From the IMG/VR virus record IMGVR_UViG_3300025120_000560, positions 1 to 23,589 of that record: a stretch of DNA of 23,589 bases; one strand, 5' to 3'. Within the stretch, counting starts at the first letter, position 1. Each line of letters opens with the position of its first letter. The notes beneath the pieces are model-generated. The model saw only the letters and a list, made by a program, of their open reading frames with translations. It was not told where the DNA came from and did no database searches. This stretch comes from a virus. This document shows, one piece after another, positions 7,469 to 14,949 of this stretch. The position numbers and the translations under genes are program-made.

Positions 7469-8334
7469 TTGGAATACACACCACAAAACCAAGGACACAA
7501 CGATATGTTGACGCTTTTGTAAAAGGTACACCAGGCCCAAATAAGATATATCAATTTAGAGACCTAAAAGAACTTCCAAAAGAAAATATAACCATGTACG
7601 GTATACTTGCAGGATCAGGTGAAGTTTATAAATTGTGTGAAAAACAAAATAAAGATTTTTACTTTATGGATCATGGTTATTTTACAAATGCTCATGACTA
7701 CCCACATTGGTTAAGGATAACAAAAAATAAACACTGTCAAAACAAATTGACTCACAAAAAAAGTGATCGATATGAAAAGTATTTTAAAGAAGAAATTAAA
7801 CCATGGCAAAAAAGCGGTGGAAAAATTTTAGTATTACCACCTACAAACGCAATATCAAATTTTTTCAAAGTTGGAAATTGGATAGATCAAACTTTAAAAA
7901 TATTAAAAACCAACACAGACAGAATAATAGATGTGAGAGAAAAACCTTATAATCCTACAATTGCAACTGATCATGTGGGAGCAACAATAAAAGTTGATAA
8001 ACCAACAAAACAACAAGGTAATACAACTGATCATGTGGGAGCAACTATAAAAGTTGATAAACCAACAAAACAACAAGGTAATATAAATTGGCAAGATTAT
8101 TTTGCCTGCGTAACTTATAACAGCAACACAACGTTGGCTAGTCTGCACAACGGTGTACCTGTCTTTTGCGATAGTGTTAATTGTGCGGCGGCTCCTATTT
8201 CGGAAACTAATTTGGCCAATATAGAAACGCCTAAATACGAAGATAGAATGACATTGTTTGCAAGTCTAGCATATAACAACTTTAACCTTACAGAAATGCA
8301 AGATGGCACTGCATGGAAAATCTTAAATGGCTGA
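7459..8334 (+). CDS. GT-B-like glycosyltransferase paralogue with 20-aa internal duplication
   Basis: This 291-residue protein is related to the genes at 4842-5723 (-), 9114-10090 and 11012-11884. Shared features are FYFMDHGYF in the N-domain, KILVLPPTNAISNFF (start of the C-domain), YFACVTYNSNTTLASLHNGVPVFC, and the tail ANIETPKYEDR then EMQDGTAWKIL. The fold guess is GT-B, capsule-transferase type. Around residues 170-209 a 20-residue block is present twice, separated from the functional loop by only a few residues; without it the protein would be 271 aa. The repeat is rich in Lys, Asp, Gln and Thr and likely forms a surface loop or strand pair. Overlaps: 10 bp with the upstream gene and 8 bp with the downstream methyltransferase. 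Confidence 0.72.
   Translation: MSIVGIHTTKPRTQRYVDAFVKGTPGPNKIYQFRDLKELPKENITMYGILAGSGEVYKLCEKQNKDFYFMDHGYFTNAHDYPHWLRITKNKHCQNKLTHKKSDRYEKYFKEEIKPWQKSGGKILVLPPTNAISNFFKVGNWIDQTLKILKTNTDRIIDVREKPYNPTIATDHVGATIKVDKPTKQQGNTTDHVGATIKVDKPTKQQGNINWQDYFACVTYNSNTTLASLHNGVPVFCDSVNCAAAPISETNLANIETPKYEDRMTLFASLAYNNFNLTEMQDGTAWKILNG
7964..8083. repeat. 60-bp tandem duplication, 59/60 identical (2 copies)
   Basis: Copies at 7964-8023 and 8024-8083 differ only at 7986 (A) versus 8046 (T). The difference is silent at protein level (ACA/ACT, both Thr). The unit adds 20 residues in frame to the transferase at 7459-8334. Confidence 0.98.
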
Positions 8335-9124
8335 TAAATTAAAACCTGAACATACAGAGATAGTTGAAAAAATTCGTATTCTTGAAAGCGAAGTAGTAAC
8401 AGCAAAACAGAGATTCAAGAAATATCACAACTACTATGCACCAGAAGACATAGTAAAAAGTTCAAAATACGTTTTGTCGTTTGGAGTAGGTGGTAACTGT
8501 GCTTTTGAAAAATTAATGTGTTTCGACAATCCAAATTTAGAAATACAAATGTTCGATCCCACACCATGGACAAGACAAAATATAAATTCCATATTAAACG
8601 GTAGTGGAAAAAAATATTTTAAACATTCACAAACTGCTATGGCGTTTGCAGAAACAGTTGTTAAAAAAAATATAAAATATATTCCAATTGGGTATGCACC
8701 TACTAATGGCAAACAAAAATTTTACTATACACCCTTAAAAAACGATGCAGGAGAAATAATGTCTGTAAAAAATCAATGGAAAAGTTTTAGTGCGTTTAAT
8801 CCTGATGGAACCAGATTAGCCACAGAAGTAGACTTTAAAAATATAGAAACAATTATGCATGATGCAAATTGGAGCACAGTTGATATACTTAAAACTGATA
8901 TAGAAGGACATTGGTATAATTTTGCAAAAGAAATACTAGACAAACAAATAGATTTTAAATACTGGGTGACAGAAATAGAATTAGGATTAAACGACAATTA
9001 TGAAACAAATTTTGAACAAATTAGAGAAATATGTAGTGCATTTAAATCAAAATACAAAATTGTTATAAACAGACAAAGATTAAAACCAATGCTTGAATTA
9101 GGATTTTTAAAAAATGAAAGTTGA
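8327..9124 (+). CDS. FkbM-type SAM-dependent methyltransferase-like protein
   Basis: This 265-residue protein shows a glycine-rich SAM-binding motif, LSFGVGGNCAFE, an acidic strand IQMFDPTP placed where the ribose-binding Asp/Glu of motif II lies, and VDILKTDIEGHWY, the typical FkbM (Methyltransf_21) motif IV. FkbM-type enzymes O-methylate sugars or other hydroxyls on small molecules and surface polymers. Lying between transferase genes, it likely methylates the same glycan, which is an inference. An N-terminal helix of about 40 residues precedes the catalytic domain. The gene overlaps both neighbours by 8-11 bp. Confidence 0.78.
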   Translation: MADKLKPEHTEIVEKIRILESEVVTAKQRFKKYHNYYAPEDIVKSSKYVLSFGVGGNCAFEKLMCFDNPNLEIQMFDPTPWTRQNINSILNGSGKKYFKHSQTAMAFAETVVKKNIKYIPIGYAPTNGKQKFYYTPLKNDAGEIMSVKNQWKSFSAFNPDGTRLATEVDFKNIETIMHDANWSTVDILKTDIEGHWYNFAKEILDKQIDFKYWVTEIELGLNDNYETNFEQIREICSAFKSKYKIVINRQRLKPMLELGFLKNES

Positions 9125-10090
9125 AATTTTTAGACGAACAGTAAAAGACCGTAGGAGAGGCAACAGTTATGAGTTGCTTTTTCATTTAGCAGAAGGCATA
9201 AAAGCCACTGGCGACGAACCTGTAATTGTGCATGAACATCGAACAGGCCCCACTGTTGAAGATGTTTGGCTATGGAGGAGACAAACAGATGCATCATACT
9301 AAAGGTAGAAGAAGAGAACTTGCAAATATATGTCGTGCAAAAAAAATTCCTTTGATAACATTCGACGGCGGAGTTCTATCTAGTTTTGGCAATGTGTCTA
9401 CGTCACCTGAACATCATTTTCGAGTAGCACTTACATCATTTTCGAGTAGCACTTTACACACCAATGAACAACGGCAACTTTCTAAGTGATGACTCACCTA
9501 GCGATAGATGGGAAATGATGAAAGAAAAATTTAATGTAAAGTATGAACCATGGCGTAAAAGCAATCCTGACGATCCTATACTTTTTGTTTTACAGCCAAA
9601 AGACAATTGGAGCATGAATGAATTAGATCCATTAGACTGGTTTAACGATGTATACAAAAAGGTTCGACCATTGACTAAAAGAAAATTTATTGTAAGGCCA
9701 CACCCTAATCACGCTGATGTAATGTACCAAAGACGAAAAGAATTTCCTCAAGATATTGAATTAGAAATACCTCAAAGACATTTTGTTGGTGATCAGAAAA
9801 AGCATTATAGATTTCATTTCCAACAAGCAATAACCAATTGCCATGCTGTTGTTACTCACAATTCTACTGCCTCAACTGACTCCTGCGTCAGGGGTATTCC
9901 TACCTTTTGCACTAGCGATCTTGCACTTTGTTGGCCTGTAGCAAATAAAGATTTAACAAAAATTGAAACTCCAGAAATGCCTGATAGAACACAATGGGTC
10001 AATGACCTTGGATATAAAATGTGGAGCATAAAAGAAATACGTGACGGCACAGTGTATAAAAGATTTAAACAAAAATTAGGATTAATATGA
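9114..10090 (+). pseudogene. GT-B-like glycosyltransferase paralogue, broken by two frame changes
   Basis: The coding potential runs through three frames: 9114 to about 9265, then about 9266 to 9440, then about 9440 to 10090. Joined, the product would be about 318 aa and aligns with the paralogue at 11012-11884: residues reading HFRVALYTPMNNGNF then SDDSPSDRWE match its KMGINGINRDADF then NDSYSEDRWK, and PWRKSNPDDPILF matches its PWKRTGKNIII. The C-domain is intact, with FIVRPHPNH, HAVVTHNSTASTDSCVRGIPTFC and EIRDGTVYKRF. The second break is exactly explained by a 22-bp tandem duplication (9411-9454); the first lies in GATGTTTGGC at 9261-9270 and would be repaired by two extra T. A downstream ATG at 9464 could still yield a 208-residue C-terminal piece. 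Mutation or sequence error cannot be told apart here. Confidence 0.82.
9411..9454. repeat. Perfect 22-bp tandem duplication causing a frameshift
   Basis: The unit at 9411-9432 is repeated exactly at 9433-9454. Because 22 is not a multiple of 3, it shifts the frame by one. Removing one copy restores a continuous frame through this site with a sequence that aligns to the paralogue at 11012-11884. Confidence 0.97.
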
Positions 10091-11007
10091 TTTCACTCTC
10101 AGTAATAACAACTTTTCCTCCTAACAGATGGCAGGCATATGCCAAAAGAATGTTGGAGAGCCATATTGAATTTTGGCCAAACGATGTCAAACTCTATGCC
10201 TACTATGAAGGTGACAAACCTAACTTAATACACGACAAAATAGAATATGTAAACATCGAAGATGTCAATCCTGAACTTGTTAAATTTAAGGAAAAACACA
10301 AAAACGATCCAGTAGCCAATGGTGAACTACAAGAGATTCCAGGTGGAGTAAGACGAGATCCTAAAGCAGGAAAAAATGATAGAGGCAAGGGCAGTTACCT
10401 TTGGGACGCTGTGCGTTTTAGTCATAAAACTTTTGCAGTTGATCATGCCATAAAAAATATTGATACTGACTATGTGCTATGGTTAGATGCGGACACCTAT
10501 ACTTTTCGACCTATTACAAAAGAATTTGTAACATCACTTTTACCTAAAGACAAACTTGTAAATTTTTTAGGCCGAGGCCAAAAATATCCAGAGTGTGGTT
10601 GGGTGTGTTACAATAGACGACATCCACAAATAAATCAATTCATGGACACATGGACTGGTCTCTACAAAAACAACACAATATTCAAAGAATTAGAATGGCA
10701 CGACAGTTATCTATTTTGGCAAATACTAAAAAGAGTCGCACCAAATGAAGGTGTTGATATTGGAAAAGGTGCTGGAGCCAAAGGACATCATATTTTTATT
10801 AATAGTGCTTTAGGAGAATATATTGATCACATGAAAGGGAAAAGAAAAATAAAAGGAAAAAGTTCAGCAAACGATCTACGGACAAAACACAATCAGGACT
10901 ATTGGAAAAATGTAGAAAACTATGACCCGTTCGGGGGTATAAAGTTTGATCCTAAACAAGCAGAAGATATAATAAGCAAAGTAGCAAAAGGTAAACAAGG
11001 AAACTAA
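10087..11007 (+). CDS. GT-A-like glycosyltransferase or nucleotide-sugar transferase
   Basis: This 306-residue protein begins with a strand (MISLSVITTFPPNRW) typical of GT-A folds and has a DxD motif in VLWLDADTYTF (D134, D136) at the end of a beta strand. It is not in the GT-B paralogue group. Downstream features include a Trp-rich segment, CGWVCYNRRHPQ, and WHDSYLFWQIL, resembling the acceptor and catalytic acid regions of sugar transferases. A lysine-rich loop (MKGKRKIKGK) lies near the C-terminus. It overlaps the upstream broken transferase by 4 bp (ATGA), so translation of this gene may be affected by the frameshifts upstream. The specific family is not recognised. Confidence 0.68.
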   Translation: MISLSVITTFPPNRWQAYAKRMLESHIEFWPNDVKLYAYYEGDKPNLIHDKIEYVNIEDVNPELVKFKEKHKNDPVANGELQEIPGGVRRDPKAGKNDRGKGSYLWDAVRFSHKTFAVDHAIKNIDTDYVLWLDADTYTFRPITKEFVTSLLPKDKLVNFLGRGQKYPECGWVCYNRRHPQINQFMDTWTGLYKNNTIFKELEWHDSYLFWQILKRVAPNEGVDIGKGAGAKGHHIFINSALGEYIDHMKGKRKIKGKSSANDLRTKHNQDYWKNVENYDPFGGIKFDPKQAEDIISKVAKGKQGN

Positions 11008-11011
11008 TAAC

Positions 11012-11884
11012 ATGAAAATAAGTGTTTTTCCATCATACGGCAGTCTTAATTCTAAACCTGTATTTGATGCTTTCATAGAAAATTTAAAAAATAAAAACGA
11101 AAATTTTCAAATAGACAAATATGATTTAGATACAGACGTGGCTGTAATATGGAGTGTGTTATGGCAAGGAAGAATGCGTAGTAACTTAAGAATCTGGAAA
11201 GAATTTCAAGCTCTTAAAAAACCTGTTGTTGTTTTGGAAGTAGGAGGAATAAAACGTAACATGACATGGAAGATGGGGATCAATGGTATCAACAGAGATG
11301 CAGACTTTGCAAATGATTCTTACAGCGAAGATAGATGGAAAAAATTTAATATAAATTTTAAACCATGGAAACGCACTGGAAAAAATATAATCATTTGCGG
11401 CCAACATGACAGCAGTGAACAATGGAAAAATCTTCCAGATATGAACGCATGGTTACTAGAGCAAGTGTCACAAATTAAAAAACACTCCGACAAAAATATT
11501 ATAATAAGGCCACATCCGAGAAACATGATAAGCATTAAAATGGCCGGAGTACAAACACAAGTGCCGCGTAGAAATCCAAACACATACGACGACACAGACT
11601 TTGTAAAACATCTCGATGATGCATATGCTGTAGTCAACCATAGTAGCAATCCTGCCATGGAGGCTGTTTTTAACGGTGTACCTGTTTTTACATCCAAGTC
11701 CAGTTTATGTTATGATGTTGCCAACAAACAATATGAAGATTTACAAAATCCAAAAAAACCTAATAGAGAAGACTGGGCACACAAATTATGTCATACTGAA
11801 TGGTGGATAGATGAAATAAAAGAAGGAACACCTTGGCAAAGAATTAGAAACCAAATAGAAAAAAATTACAATGTTAACAATTAA
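11012..11884 (+). CDS. GT-B-like glycosyltransferase paralogue (intact)
   Basis: This 290-residue protein is the intact member of the paralogue group and serves as a template for judging the others. Its N-domain runs through VAVIWSVLWQGRMR and a central VVVLEVGG; the C-domain has NIIICGQHDSSEQW, NIIIRPHPRN, AYAVVNHSSNPAMEAVFNGVPVF and DEIKEGTPWQRIR. The pattern of a His-Pro loop followed by a Ser/Asn-x-x-x-x-Glu loop and a Gly-Val-Pro-Val-Phe strand resembles capsule-polysaccharide and CDP-glycerol-type transferases. No tandem duplication is present. It overlaps the oxygenase gene that follows by 14 bp. Confidence 0.75.
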   Translation: MKISVFPSYGSLNSKPVFDAFIENLKNKNENFQIDKYDLDTDVAVIWSVLWQGRMRSNLRIWKEFQALKKPVVVLEVGGIKRNMTWKMGINGINRDADFANDSYSEDRWKKFNINFKPWKRTGKNIIICGQHDSSEQWKNLPDMNAWLLEQVSQIKKHSDKNIIIRPHPRNMISIKMAGVQTQVPRRNPNTYDDTDFVKHLDDAYAVVNHSSNPAMEAVFNGVPVFTSKSSLCYDVANKQYEDLQNPKKPNREDWAHKLCHTEWWIDEIKEGTPWQRIRNQIEKNYNVNN

Positions 11885-12377
11885 AGACAACTTTTTAGAT
11901 GAAAAAGATTTTGAGGACCTAATTTACGTAACATTGAAATGGGGGCAGTTCCCGTGGTACTTAAATCATGGTGTAAGTTATGAAGATGATGGTAAGGTGC
12001 AATTTACTCATCTTATGTATAAGGAAGGAAAGTTTCAAAGCAGTTTTACATTAGGCGGACTAGATATTTTTAAAGAAAAATTAAACATCAAAGACATTGT
12101 ACGTGTAAAATTTAATTTGCTTTTTAGGACTGAAAAAATACATGAACATCTAATGCACACTGACATTCAAAATCCTGCACCTAATACACAAACAGCAATA
12201 CTGTATCTAAACACAAACAATGGATATACAAAATTTGAAAATGGTGAGGAAGTATCAAGTGTGGCCAACAGACTAGTTATGTTTGACGCTACAATTCCGC
12301 ATGCGGGTACAACAAACAACTGCGACACACCTTACAGAGCAGTTTTAAATTTAAATTTTATACCAAAAGAAAAATAG
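11871..12377 (+). CDS. 2OG-Fe(II) oxygenase (second copy type)
   Basis: This 168-residue protein is a compact double-stranded beta-helix enzyme with a full metal triad: H96-x-D98 in LMHTDIQ and H144 in ATIPHAGTT, plus R156 in TPYRAVLNLNF for 2-oxoglutarate. Between them lie the strands TQTAILYLN and ANRLVMFDA typical of the phage family. It is shorter than, and only distantly similar to, the oxygenase at 3682-4446. The function is hydroxylation of an unknown substrate. It starts inside the upstream transferase gene and its stop directly abuts the next ATG. Confidence 0.85.
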   Translation: MLTIKDNFLDEKDFEDLIYVTLKWGQFPWYLNHGVSYEDDGKVQFTHLMYKEGKFQSSFTLGGLDIFKEKLNIKDIVRVKFNLLFRTEKIHEHLMHTDIQNPAPNTQTAILYLNTNNGYTKFENGEEVSSVANRLVMFDATIPHAGTTNNCDTPYRAVLNLNFIPKEK

Positions 12378-13100
12378 ATGACTATAATTAAACCAATAGA
12401 ATGGCAACCATATGAAGGTGAAACAGTTATTGTCAACACTGTAATACGTAAAGGTAAAAAAATTCAAGAAACAAAATTTTATGAAGATAAAGTAAAAGCA
12501 GTGCCTAAAGGCAACGCATATATTATCGGTAATGGTCCAAGTCGAAACAAATTTGAACTCAAAACTTTAAAAGATTCAGGACAAACATATGGTTGTAATG
12601 CTTTGTATAGAGATTTCACTCCTGACTTTTTGTTTAGCGTTGATGCACTAATGTCAAGGGAGATTTCAAAAAGTGAAGTATGGAAAGATTGTGTTTGTTA
12701 TACTCCAAGTTTAGAAGTAAACAGAAACACTGGACTACATCTGATCCCAAACAATCCAGGATACATATCAGGCAATCAGGCAATATGGACTTCCACAGTG
12801 CATGGACACAAAAAAATTTATCTTATTGGTTTTGATTTTAGAGAATACGGAAAAGACAAACTAAACAACATGTATCAAGAATCAGAAAACTATGGCGAAA
12901 GACACAGTGACACAATATTTGATGGCTGGTTAAAACAATTTAGGAGTATCATAAAACAAAGGCCTTATTGTGATTTTACTGTCGTGCATGACAATCCACC
13001 TGATTATCTAAACTATCTACAAACAGGAACTGATTTGGGAAATACTTTTTTGATGACTTATGATCAGTTTAACGATAAAGTTTTAAACCGTACCTTTTAA
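12378..13100 (+). CDS. DUF115/MptE-like protein, glycan-related
   Basis: This 240-residue protein carries AYIIGNGPSRNKF (residues 47-59), a Gly-Asn-Gly-Pro-Ser loop like that of DUF115/6-hydroxymethylpterin-pyrophosphokinase MptE-like proteins and of family 29/42 sialyltransferases. Later motifs are TYGCNALYRDF, PDFLFSVDA, SGNQAIWTSTVHGHKKIYLIGFD and a C-terminal HDNPPDYL. DUF115 proteins are known in bacterial surface or flagellin glycosylation loci and could transfer nonulosonic-acid-type sugars, which fits the island but is an inference. The start at 12378 abuts the previous stop. Its 3' end overlaps the opposing SprT-like gene by 32 bp and closes the island. Confidence 0.68.
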   Translation: MTIIKPIEWQPYEGETVIVNTVIRKGKKIQETKFYEDKVKAVPKGNAYIIGNGPSRNKFELKTLKDSGQTYGCNALYRDFTPDFLFSVDALMSREISKSEVWKDCVCYTPSLEVNRNTGLHLIPNNPGYISGNQAIWTSTVHGHKKIYLIGFDFREYGKDKLNNMYQESENYGERHSDTIFDGWLKQFRSIIKQRPYCDFTVVHDNPPDYLNYLQTGTDLGNTFLMTYDQFNDKVLNRTF

Positions 13101-13536
13101 ACTTTGTTCTGAAACTATAAAAATTGTTATTATGGTTGGAATATGGATCTTCCATAACTTGCATTTGATACAAGTGTACCATTTCGTGTGCTAACGTTTC
13201 GATAAAATCTTTCCATTTAGGAAATTGCCAATGCAGTTCTAATTTGTATACAATTTCTGCTTTTTCATATGGTATTACATTTTGATTATAGGTGCCTACT
13301 CTACACTTTCTGTTGTCCCAATTGGCCACTACTCTTCCCCAGTCACCAACTAGTCTCTTAACAAACATGTCAGGTTCAATTAATCTACCATGAAAAAGAC
13401 CCCTGTTAAGAGTCCTAAACCAACTCTGTGTTACTGGTAAGGTTGGTCTGTAGGCCTTTACGTGTTCTCTCTTTTTAAGAGCATTTTTTACCCTTAATCT
13501 GATTGACTTTTTAGTATTTTTAACTTTTTTTTTCAT
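13069..13536 (-). CDS. SprT-like zinc metalloprotease
   Basis: This 155-residue protein has the gluzincin-type motif HEMVH (residues 117-121) in ETLAHEMVHLYQ, and a third probable zinc ligand H135 in HNNNFYSF, as in SprT/Spartan-type domains. The N-terminal 25 residues are very basic (MKKKVKNTKKS onward), suitable for DNA or RNA contact. Spartan proteins cleave DNA-protein crosslinks, while many phage SprT proteins have no known target. It faces left, divergent from the uvsW operon across an 84-bp gap. No C-terminal zinc ribbon is present, so this is the protease domain alone. Confidence 0.8.
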   Translation of the reverse strand: MKKKVKNTKKSIRLRVKNALKKREHVKAYRPTLPVTQSWFRTLNRGLFHGRLIEPDMFVKRLVGDWGRVVANWDNRKCRVGTYNQNVIPYEKAEIVYKLELHWQFPKWKDFIETLAHEMVHLYQMQVMEDPYSNHNNNFYSFRTKFKRYGLKLYR

Positions 13537-13542
13537 AATCGA

Positions 13543-13570
13543 TTGACAATATTACCAACTGTGCTATACT
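13543..13570 (+). promoter_or_regulatory. Strong sigma70-type promoter with extended -10
   Basis: TTGACA (13543-13548, perfect) is separated by 16 bp from TATACT (13565-13570), and a TGC immediately upstream of the hexamer makes an extended -10. Transcription would start near 13577 and read rightward into the uvsW operon. It is the best match to the bacterial housekeeping promoter seen in the window and would suit early expression by host polymerase. Confidence 0.72.
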
Positions 13571-13620
13571 GTAATTATCAAAATAATGGAGTTTAATATA
13601 TTACACTAATATTAAGAAAA

Positions 13621-14949
13621 ATGCCTAAAACAGAACCTAAAACAATAAACGACCTAATCAAAATACTAGCATATAATGATTGGGCCTGGGATTCAACTGG
13701 CGTTTGTGCTCATCCTAAAGATCGTCCAACTGTAACATCTTTAGCCGAGGCTGATTATGCTTGGACTGAAAGACAGGCCAACCTAGCAGTTATTTTGTGT
13801 AAAAGATACAAAACAAAATTTGAGTCAAAAGGTTTTGATATTGATGAAACTTTAAAAAATAAAAAATTTGCTCAACCATTTAGAGTAATAAGTTCAGCCA
13901 AAACAATTGAAATTGATGTTGATAAAGATGAGGAGCAAGTGATTATTTTACGTTTTCCCTACATTAAAAAACTTGTAAATTTAGTTAGATGTTTGAAACA
14001 ACATAAAGGACTACCTGCATCATATTTTGTTTACGATGGCGGAAGTAAAACATGGACTATAAGAAAAACTGACGTAACAACATTTTATCTTGTATCTATA
14101 GGAATAAGATATAATTTTGATTTCACATCTGACCAAATACTAAATGAATATGAAGAAATTAAAAAAGAAAAATTAATTTTCAAAAGTCCTTGTGCAAGAA
14201 TGATAAAAGATAAAATACAAATTTCAAACGGATCAGAAGCATTAAATGAGTATTGGAAAAATAATTTAGAAAATAAAAAAACGTTGATTCAATTAGACAA
14301 TTGTAAAAACTTAGGTGTAAATCAAAGAAAAATAAAAGCAAAGGCATATACTGATTTAGGAAAAGAGATTGCACACAATAGTAATTCAATGCTATGGATA
14401 GATAAAAAGTTATACTCGAAAGATCAAATTATAGCAGGACTAAATGAACTAGACTCATTTCCGTTGATAATGCCTGTGTCTGGCGACATTACTGACACAC
14501 CTGAAGCAGTTCTAGATATGCAAAATTGGATTCAGTGTTTTAAACGTCATGGTTTTGATGAAGGCAAACATTTTAGTTTTGCTTTTGATTTTACAGAGCC
14601 TAAGCAGTATAAGGACAAAAACAAGGTAGAAAAACGATTTACAGTTCAAAACGAAAAAATGTCCGATGACGTTTTCCAAATTGCATATGACTTATACCAA
14701 ATGTCTAGATCATTTAAAAGAGTAGACGAACATACTAAAGTTTATTTTGTAAGAAATAAATTAAGTAGATCATTTATGCGATCCAATTTAAAATTGAAAT
14801 GTTCAATCACAGCGATAGGTGGTGGTTTTTATCATACCGAAGGAGAAAAGGTTAAAAGACTACTTGATAATCTTCCAAAAAAGTTGTATTATAGTACATA
14901 TCAGCCCATGTCTTATCAATGGAAAGACCGTGCTATAAACAAACTATGA
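13621..14949 (+). CDS. Unknown 442-aa protein upstream of uvsW, possibly HARP-like domain
   Basis: The protein has 442 residues and its stop overlaps the uvsW start (ATGA), indicating translational coupling. Around residues 100-170 it has a strand-helix segment followed by FVYDGGSKTWTIRKTD, a pattern like the HARP-type domain found on annealing helicases of the SMARCAL1 group; this resemblance is weak and inferred. The C-terminal third includes FPLIMPVSGDITDTPEA and FSFAFDFTEPKQY. No nuclease, ATPase or polymerase motif is visible. Being first gene behind the strong promoter at 13543-13570 and coupled to UvsW, it may be an accessory factor in branch migration or fork remodelling. Confidence 0.7.
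   Translation: MPKTEPKTINDLIKILAYNDWAWDSTGVCAHPKDRPTVTSLAEADYAWTERQANLAVILCKRYKTKFESKGFDIDETLKNKKFAQPFRVISSAKTIEIDVDKDEEQVIILRFPYIKKLVNLVRCLKQHKGLPASYFVYDGGSKTWTIRKTDVTTFYLVSIGIRYNFDFTSDQILNEYEEIKKEKLIFKSPCARMIKDKIQISNGSEALNEYWKNNLENKKTLIQLDNCKNLGVNQRKIKAKAYTDLGKEIAHNSNSMLWIDKKLYSKDQIIAGLNELDSFPLIMPVSGDITDTPEAVLDMQNWIQCFKRHGFDEGKHFSFAFDFTEPKQYKDKNKVEKRFTVQNEKMSDDVFQIAYDLYQMSRSFKRVDEHTKVYFVRNKLSRSFMRSNLKLKCSITAIGGGFYHTEGEKVKRLLDNLPKKLYYSTYQPMSYQWKDRAINKL

Noticed and set aside
5425-8083. The repeats as a CRISPR array or diversity-generating retroelement
   Set aside because: Units are in direct contact with no spacers, lie within coding sequence, and no Cas or reverse transcriptase gene is present. 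The single A/T difference between copies at 7986/8046 is not enough to suggest adenine-directed mutagenesis.
8115-8405. 96-codon open frame on the minus strand
   Set aside because: It spans the ends of two well-supported plus-strand genes and encodes a low-complexity Leu/Ser-rich peptide without recognisable features.
9114-10090. Programmed ribosomal frameshifting to make one protein
   Set aside because: Two separate frame changes would be required, one of them created by an exact 22-bp duplication, and no slippery heptamer was seen.
11320-11697. 125-codon open frame on the minus strand
   Set aside because: It is antisense to the intact GT-B-like gene, whose protein aligns with its paralogues; the Cys/Phe-rich composition is typical of an antisense shadow.
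13586-13609. Seven-codon leader ORF (ATG GAG ... TAA) behind the strong promoter
   Set aside because: No ribosome site precedes it and an ORF of this length is expected by chance in AT-rich leader sequence.
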